The notes below the pieces were generated by a model. It did not search any database, was not told where the DNA came from, and saw only the letters and a program-made list of their open reading frames with translations. Position numbers and translations under genes: made by a program. From Paraburkholderia panacisoli (GTDB lineage: Bacteria > Pseudomonadota > Gammaproteobacteria > Burkholderiales > Burkholderiaceae), in contig NZ_VTUZ01000008.1 in assembly GCF_008369935.1 (NCBI RefSeq), positions 124,001-188,000 of the forward strand: a DNA stretch of 64,000 bases, written 5' to 3'. The first letter of the stretch is position 1. The number at the start of each line of letters is the position of its first letter. Shown in pieces: positions 59,513 through 64,000 of this stretch.

Positions 59513-59836
59513 ATGACCAGGAAACTCGCCGAACCATGGTATCAAGCACCGCCTGCGGAAGAAATCTGCCCGCTATGCGGCCGGCCGATTCCGCCGAGCC
59601 AGCGCGACCTGCACCACTGGGTGCCGAAAACGAAAGGCGGTAAGGACGTCGCGGCGTTGCACCGCATCTGCCACCGCCAGCTCCACGCGCTGTTTTCGGA
59701 AAACGAACTGGCACAGCGCTATTCGACGGTCCAGGCGCTGCTGACCGACGAGGCGGTCCGCACCTTCGTGCGCTGGGTTCGCACCAAGCCGAATGATTTT
59801 TACGAGCGAACCCGCCGCAGCGCGAGGAAAGGCTGA
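59513..59836 (+). CDS. HNH-type nuclease domain protein
   Basis: 107 residues, MTRKLAEPWYQAPPAEEICPLCGRPIPPSQRD followed by LHHWVPKTKGGKDVAALHRICHRQLHALFSE. Cys19-x2-Cys22, the His-His pair at 34-35 and the Cys/His at 53-58 give a compact zinc-supported HNH motif. The length equals little more than the motif itself, so it could be a stand-alone HNH protein of unknown target. It is read in a different frame from the preceding epimerase and is probably co-transcribed with it. Confidence 0.8.
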   Translation: MTRKLAEPWYQAPPAEEICPLCGRPIPPSQRDLHHWVPKTKGGKDVAALHRICHRQLHALFSENELAQRYSTVQALLTDEAVRTFVRWVRTKPNDFYERTRRSARKG

Positions 59837-60450
59837 GCGCCGAATGTCCAGAAAATGGTAAGCAACGGAACCGATCGCGAGGCCCGCAGAACGCCGCCGA
59901 CGGTCTCACAAACCCGAGCCGGCATCAAAGCCGACACCCGGTCGATCAATATGCTTCGCGCTGCCAGGGTCCCCAACCGGCGTCGGAAGATTTGGAACGC
60001 ATATAAGTTGCGCTTTGTCCGGTGGGAATGTCCGATGTATCGCCGTGCGGCTTCCGATCGGTCGTATGAAGGGCGAAAGCCTGACGGTCTTCGGTATCGA
60101 CGGTAATTCGGCCGACCGGGTCCGGGGCGCCCTCCTGAGGGGATTTAGACTCCAATATCGCGAGATAGGGGGTCAAACGACTCCAGAACGACGTAAGTTC
60201 TTCTTGCAGATAATGTGTCAATGTTTTTCCTGGAAAAGTAATACACGCAGTTTACCCTACCGGCCGGACCGCTCTTCCAAATGCTTCCAAATGCTTTCGG
60301 AGGGCTCAAAAAGGCCGAAACCTGGGAATACCCGGATACGGCTTGGTTGGCGTCCGTCATTAAGACGTGATACAACTCTCCCTTCGCGCTCGATCTCGAG
60401 TTGAGAAATAGCGGTCGCGAATGCAATACACAACATTTACTGGATCAAAA
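59837..60450. other. Intergenic region before the cold-shock gene
   Basis: 614 bases of visibly lower GC than the rest of the window. Contains one weak candidate gene on the minus strand (59946-60221), a short tandem CTTCCAAATG at about 60276-60295, and the leader of the cold-shock gene. Confidence 0.5.
59946..60221 (-). CDS. Weak candidate small protein
   Basis: A 91-residue frame starting at TTG 60221, seven bases after AGGAAA: hydrophilic, beginning MTHYLQEELTSFWSRLTPYLAILE. Third-position composition is only mildly biased, and no family is recognised. It could be a real accessory gene or a chance frame. Confidence 0.35.
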   Translation of the reverse strand: MTHYLQEELTSFWSRLTPYLAILESKSPQEGAPDPVGRITVDTEDRQAFALHTTDRKPHGDTSDIPTGQSATYMRSKSSDAGWGPWQREAY

Positions 60451-60654
60451 ATGGCAACAGGTACTGTGAAGTGGTTTAACGATGCAAAGGGCTTTGGCTT
60501 CATCACGCCGGACGACGGCGGCGAAGACCTGTTCGCACACTTTTCGGAAGTTCAAGGCAGCGGCTTCAAGTCCCTGCAGGAAAACCAGAAGGTGTCGTTC
60601 GAAGTTAAGCAAGGCCCGAAGGGCAAGCAGGCTGCAAACATCCAGCCGGCCTAA
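60451..60654 (+). CDS. cspA: Cold-shock protein, CspA family
   Basis: 67 residues, [34 protein letters not shown]: the single OB-fold cold-shock domain with both RNA-binding motifs (KGFGFI and DLFAHF). It acts as an RNA chaperone. The ATG at 60451 gives the standard length; an in-frame ATG ten codons earlier is unlikely. A terminator follows. The symbol is generic to the family. Confidence 0.96.
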   Translation: MATGTVKWFNDAKGFGFITPDDGGEDLFAHFSEVQGSGFKSLQENQKVSFEVKQGPKGKQAANIQPA

Positions 60655-60700
60655 GTACCCAAGGTACTTTGAGGCACCCTTAGGCGCTTGCGTCTAATGC

Positions 60701-60732
60701 AAAATGGCCCGCTTTCGCGGGCCATTTTCTTT
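60701..60732 (+). terminator. Terminator after cspA
   Basis: Perfect 12-bp stem AAAATGGCCCGC / GCGGGCCATTTT with a TTTC loop, 46 bases after the cspA stop. A-rich and T-rich ends may let it serve both this gene and the converging chemotaxis receptor gene. Confidence 0.9.
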
Positions 60733-60766
60733 GGCAAGATGCCTTGCTTTTGAGCGCCTGCCTAGT

Positions 60767-62389
60767 TTAAATCGCGCGCATTCCGGATGAGCCGAATTCC
60801 ATAATAGGGGCGCGCATTTCATCGAGTTGTTGCGTGCGCAACACAGTTTCAGAAATTTCGAACACGGAAACCGCCTGTTTCAATTGCTGCGTCTGTTGAT
60901 GCAGCGAGGCCGCCGCCGCCGCGGCCTGTTCGACGAGCGCTGCATTCTGCTGCGTCATCTCATCCATCTGCACCACCGCCTGGTTGACCTGCTCGATGCC
61001 CGTGCTCTGCTCGAGCGACGACGCGCTGATTTCCGCCATCATCTGCGTGACGCGCGAAATGGAGGCGGACACGTTGCTCATTGCTTCGCCAGCATGCTCG
61101 ACCAGCGTCGAGCCGCCCTGAATCTCCGCGACCGATTCGCTGATCAAGGTCTTGATTTCCTTCGCCGACTGCGCGCTGCGCTGCGCGAGGCCGCGCACTT
61201 CGCCCGCCACCACCGCGAAGCCACGACCCTGTTCGCCCGCGCGCGCCGCCTCGACGGCCGCGTTCAGCGCAAGGATGTTGGTCTGGAACGCAATGCCGTC
61301 GATCACCGAAATGATCTCGGCGATCTTGTCCGAGCTTTGCGCAATGCCGCGCATCTTGTCGACCACCTCGTTGACCACTTCGCTGCCGCGCGACGTCGCT
61401 TCGAGCGCGGTCTCTGCAAGCGCGCTGGCCTGGCGGGCGTGATCGGCGTTCTGGCGCACGGTCGCCGTCAGCTCCTCCATGCTCGACGCGGTTTCTTCGA
61501 GCGACGCCGCCTGGTTTTCGGTACGCGCCGACAGATCGGCGTTGCCGGTGGCGATTTCATCAGCGCCGAGGTGGATCGAGTCGGCGGATTCGCGCACGCT
61601 CTGCACGGTGCGCGCGACGCTCGCCTGCATTTTCGCGAGGCCCGAGTACAGCCGGCCGATCTCGTTGGTGCCGCGCACGGCGATCGGCTGATCGAGGCGT
61701 CCTTGCGCGATCCGGTCGAAGTGACGGCCCGCTTCCTCCAGCGGCGCCACCACGCCCCGGCGCAACGCCGCGTGGACCGCGAGCGTGCCGCCCACCAGCG
61801 CCAGCAGGATCACGACGCTGACGACGCGAAACGTCGCCATGCGGGCGTCGATCGAATCGAGCGACGCGCGGCTCGCGGCGGCGCCGAATTGCACGAAGTT
61901 GTGCGACTCGCCGAGATAGGCGTCCTGGAGCGACTGGGTCGGCTGATCGAGGAAGGCCTGGAGGTTGTTCGAGTCGAGAAACTGCACGAGTTCGGCGAGC
62001 GCGTCGTGCAGCTTTTTATAGCGCTCCGCAAGCGCCGTGGCGCGCGCGCTGTTTTCGTCACTGGTCTTCTGCGCGCTCATGAACGCGGCGAACGATTGAT
62101 CGGCGGCCGTCAGCTGCTCGCGCGCGTGCTGCACGATGTCCGTCGGCTCCGCGCCGCCCCGCACCATGCGCGTGCCGGCGCGCGACAGGTTGATGCGCGC
62201 GTCCATCAACCGCTGGGTTGTTTCGTTGACCGCGTCCACCTGTTGCAAAGCAATGTTCGTCAGATCGCCCACGTCGTCATGGGTGCGGGTGAGCGACCAG
62301 AAGCCGAGACCCACCGTGACGAGCTGGAAGACGCAGAACGCGGCCAGAACACATAACAGGCCGGATGCGACCTTGATCTTGCTGAACAT
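60767..62389 (-). CDS. Methyl-accepting chemotaxis protein, four-helix-bundle type
   Basis: A 540-residue receptor. Membrane segments (VASGLLCVLAAFCVFQLVTVGLGFW and VVSVVILLALVGGTLAVHAAL) flank a periplasmic helical Tar/4HB-type sensor of about 150 residues, then HAMP and the tip [40 protein letters not shown]. The C terminus lacks a clear receptor-methylase docking pentapeptide. ATG 62389 has AGGTG six bases before it; GTG 62398 is the alternative. A second receptor of different sensor type lies 11 kb away. Confidence 0.94.
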   Translation of the reverse strand: MFSKIKVASGLLCVLAAFCVFQLVTVGLGFWSLTRTHDDVGDLTNIALQQVDAVNETTQRLMDARINLSRAGTRMVRGGAEPTDIVQHAREQLTAADQSFAAFMSAQKTSDENSARATALAERYKKLHDALAELVQFLDSNNLQAFLDQPTQSLQDAYLGESHNFVQFGAAASRASLDSIDARMATFRVVSVVILLALVGGTLAVHAALRRGVVAPLEEAGRHFDRIAQGRLDQPIAVRGTNEIGRLYSGLAKMQASVARTVQSVRESADSIHLGADEIATGNADLSARTENQAASLEETASSMEELTATVRQNADHARQASALAETALEATSRGSEVVNEVVDKMRGIAQSSDKIAEIISVIDGIAFQTNILALNAAVEAARAGEQGRGFAVVAGEVRGLAQRSAQSAKEIKTLISESVAEIQGGSTLVEHAGEAMSNVSASISRVTQMMAEISASSLEQSTGIEQVNQAVVQMDEMTQQNAALVEQAAAAAASLHQQTQQLKQAVSVFEISETVLRTQQLDEMRAPIMEFGSSGMRAI

Positions 62390-62653
62390 CGAGAACACCT
62401 AAAGCAAAGAATGACGGGAACTGCATAAGGGTTAACGGCAGGATCGTGCCTAGCTTGAGATCAATTTCATCAAAAATCGGCTTACGCGCGCTTTTCATCG
62501 GTCAACGTCATTATTGAGATCGTTTCGCGCAACAATGCGACGCACAATTTTCCGAATCACCTTGACGCGGCGCATCCACGCTTCCTAGAGTGGGTAGGGA
62601 CTTCAACGCACACCGTGCGGATGCCACCGCGGGCCTTGCCCGAAGGAATCACG

Positions 62654-63088
62654 ATGACCGACCTTCTCGACCGGGCGCGCGGCGCACTGCATGCCCAGCC
62701 GTTCAGCATGCTGCTAGGCGCAGAGTTGATGCACACGGGCACCAGCGAGCTCACCTTGAGCCTGCCGATCCGCGACGAGCTGCGGCAGCAGCATGGCTTC
62801 GTGCATGGCGGCGTGCTCAGCTATCTGGCCGACAATGCGCTGACGTTCGCGGGCGCGCTGTCGCTCGGGCCGAAAGTCGTGACCGGCGAATACAAGATCA
62901 ACTATCTGCGCCCGGTGATGAACGGCACGCTGATTGCCCGCGCGAAGGTCGTCTACGCGGGGCGGCACCAGGCGACCTGCCAATGCAACATCTATGTGAT
63001 GGAAGGCAATCGCGAAAGACTCGTCGCGGTCGCGCAAGGCACGGTCAACCGGATCGGCGAAAACGGCGAGCACGAACCGGCGAGTTGA
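62654..63088 (+). CDS. PaaI-family hotdog thioesterase
   Basis: 144 residues with the hotdog-fold thioesterase signature: LRQQHGFVHGGVLSYLADNALTFAGAL, where HGG and the following Asp form the active site, then VTGEYKINYLRPV. It hydrolyses acyl- or aryl-CoA esters of unknown type. ATG 62654 follows GAAGGAATCACG; an earlier in-frame start (62615) lacks one. Confidence 0.9.
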   Translation: MTDLLDRARGALHAQPFSMLLGAELMHTGTSELTLSLPIRDELRQQHGFVHGGVLSYLADNALTFAGALSLGPKVVTGEYKINYLRPVMNGTLIARAKVVYAGRHQATCQCNIYVMEGNRERLVAVAQGTVNRIGENGEHEPAS

Positions 63089-63381
63089 CGACACCGCTGC
63101 CACTTCCAGGTAGATCACGCCGATATCGGCACGGTCGGCGTGGGCTGCACTTTCAGCACCGAAAAGCTGGGGATTGCGTGCGCCGCCATCCGCCACGCGC
63201 CGGCTGCGCATGCTGGCTGGCGCAGGTCGCGTGCGCGCACTGTGGACCGGCTGCTTCCCTTGCTTCATGAGGAAAGGCCTCGACGCAGAATCGAACAGGC
63301 TCAGCGGCGAGCTGGCCAATCTCTGCGCGCAAGGTTTACAGTCCACCGCGCCATCAATCTCTCGACACCCCAAGGAACCAC

Positions 63382-64000
63382 ATGGACGAACTCGCTCTCG
63401 CCGCCGACGCGGACCGGCGCGCGCACGCTTACCTTGCCGGCATCGGCACACGCCGGGTGTTTCCGGACGCGCCCGCGCTCGCGCAACTCGCGGCCTTCGA
63501 CGAAGCGTTGCCGCTGCACGGCCACGCCCCCGCCGACGTGCTGCGCCTGCTCGACGAAAGCGGCTCGCCGGCAACCGTGGCGTCGAACGATCCGCGCTAT
63601 TACGGCTTCGTGATCGGCGCGGTGCTGCCGGCGGCCGCGGCGGCCGAACGCCTGATGGGTGCCTGGGACCAGTGCGCATCGACCTTCGACAACTCGCCGG
63701 TCGCCGCGACCCTCGAGAAGATCGCGGCGCGCTGGGTGCTCGACGCGCTCGATCTGCCGCGTGAAGCGGCGATCGGCTTCGGCACCAGCGCGACGGCTTG
63801 CACGCTCGTCTGCATTGCGGCGGCCCGGCGCGCGCTGCTGGAACGCAAGGGTTGGGATTTCGACAACGACGGTCTGGACGGCGCGCCGCCGGTGCGCGTC
63901 GTCATCTCCGAAATGGCGCACATCACGGTGAAGAAGGCGTTGCGTGTGCTCGGCTTCGGCATGAAGCGCGTGATCGCCGCGCCCGTTGACGAGCATGGCC
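63382..64000 (+). CDS. PLP-dependent decarboxylase/aspartate aminotransferase-fold enzyme, N-terminal part
   Basis: Runs off the window; 206 residues are visible. MDELALAADADRRAHAYLAGIGTRRVFP, then NDPRYYGFVIGAVLPAAAAAERL, FGTSATACTLVCIAAARRALLERKGW and ISEMAHITVKKALRVLGFG match group II PLP decarboxylase-like proteins. The PLP lysine lies beyond the edge. AAGGAACCAC precedes ATG 63382. The 293 bases between it and the thioesterase gene show no convincing gene. Confidence 0.87.
   Translation, partial: MDELALAADADRRAHAYLAGIGTRRVFPDAPALAQLAAFDEALPLHGHAPADVLRLLDESGSPATVASNDPRYYGFVIGAVLPAAAAAERLMGAWDQCASTFDNSPVAATLEKIAARWVLDALDLPREAAIGFGTSATACTLVCIAAARRALLERKGWDFDNDGLDGAPPVRVVISEMAHITVKKALRVLGFGMKRVIAAPVDEHG

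Noticed and set aside
63089..63381. Small gene between the thioesterase and the PLP enzyme
   Set aside because: Frames starting near 63140 and 63174 run into the real PLP gene in other frames and lack a ribosome site.
1..64000. Prophage, insertion sequence, tRNA or rRNA content
   Set aside because: No integrase, transposase, phage structural genes or recognisable tRNA/rRNA sequence was seen in reading both strands.

Overview
The window is a gene-dense, high-GC stretch of a Burkholderiales chromosome. The block order leuC-leuD-leuB-asd-fimV-truA-trpF-trpB-(DNA methyltransferase), next to sdhCDAB-sdhE-gltA and mdh-prpC-prpD-acnA, is what I know from the second chromosome of Burkholderia and Paraburkholderia. 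The proteins fit Paraburkholderia best. This assignment rests on synteny and protein character, not on a database search. I see no rRNA, tRNA, CRISPR array, prophage or insertion sequence.

Region 1 (1-10.6 kb, all minus strand) is one long biosynthetic run read from leuC down to trpB: isopropylmalate isomerase with a tiny entericidin-like lipoprotein between its two subunits, isopropylmalate dehydrogenase, aspartate-semialdehyde dehydrogenase, a FimV-like protein, tRNA pseudouridine synthase A, TrpF, TrpB and the start of an adenine-type DNA methyltransferase. fimV/truA and truA/trpF share 4-base ATGA overlaps.

Region 2 (10.7-28.2 kb) is central metabolism. A DUF1479 oxygenase-like gene is divergent from an AraC regulator. 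The sdhC-D-A-B-E-gltA operon (minus) is followed by a GntR/HutC regulator divergent from mdh. Between regulator and mdh lies a perfect 16-bp palindrome, a probable operator. Downstream of mdh on the plus strand run a CitE-like lyase, prpC, a small secreted protein, prpD and acnA, which join the TCA and 2-methylcitrate cycles. The block ends in a strong terminator.

Region 3 (28.3-42 kb) holds an orphan phosphorelay group (membrane protein, HPt protein, LuxR-type response regulator, OmpA-type lipoprotein; no histidine kinase). Next is a spermidine/putrescine-type ABC transporter whose parts are separated and preceded by clusters of hairpin repeats that include a 94-bp near-exact direct repeat. 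A divergent MocR-type regulator follows, then a 1260-residue DUF748/AsmA-like protein.

Region 4 (42-64 kb) is accessory: a DUF1254 lipoprotein, PaiB-like protein, copper ATPase with a clear CueR-type operator, two chemotaxis receptors, GST, intracellular PHB depolymerase, cupin, flavin reductase, 3-hydroxyacyl-CoA dehydrogenase, small secreted and unknown proteins, an mgtC gene carrying two apparent single-base deletions, an AGE-family isomerase with an HNH protein behind it, a cold-shock protein, a hotdog thioesterase and the start of a PLP-dependent decarboxylase-like gene. The points I would follow first are the mgtC double frameshift, the repeat-flanked transporter segment, the phosphorelay group, and the paired AGGG-N4-CCCT elements in front of a 52-residue gene.
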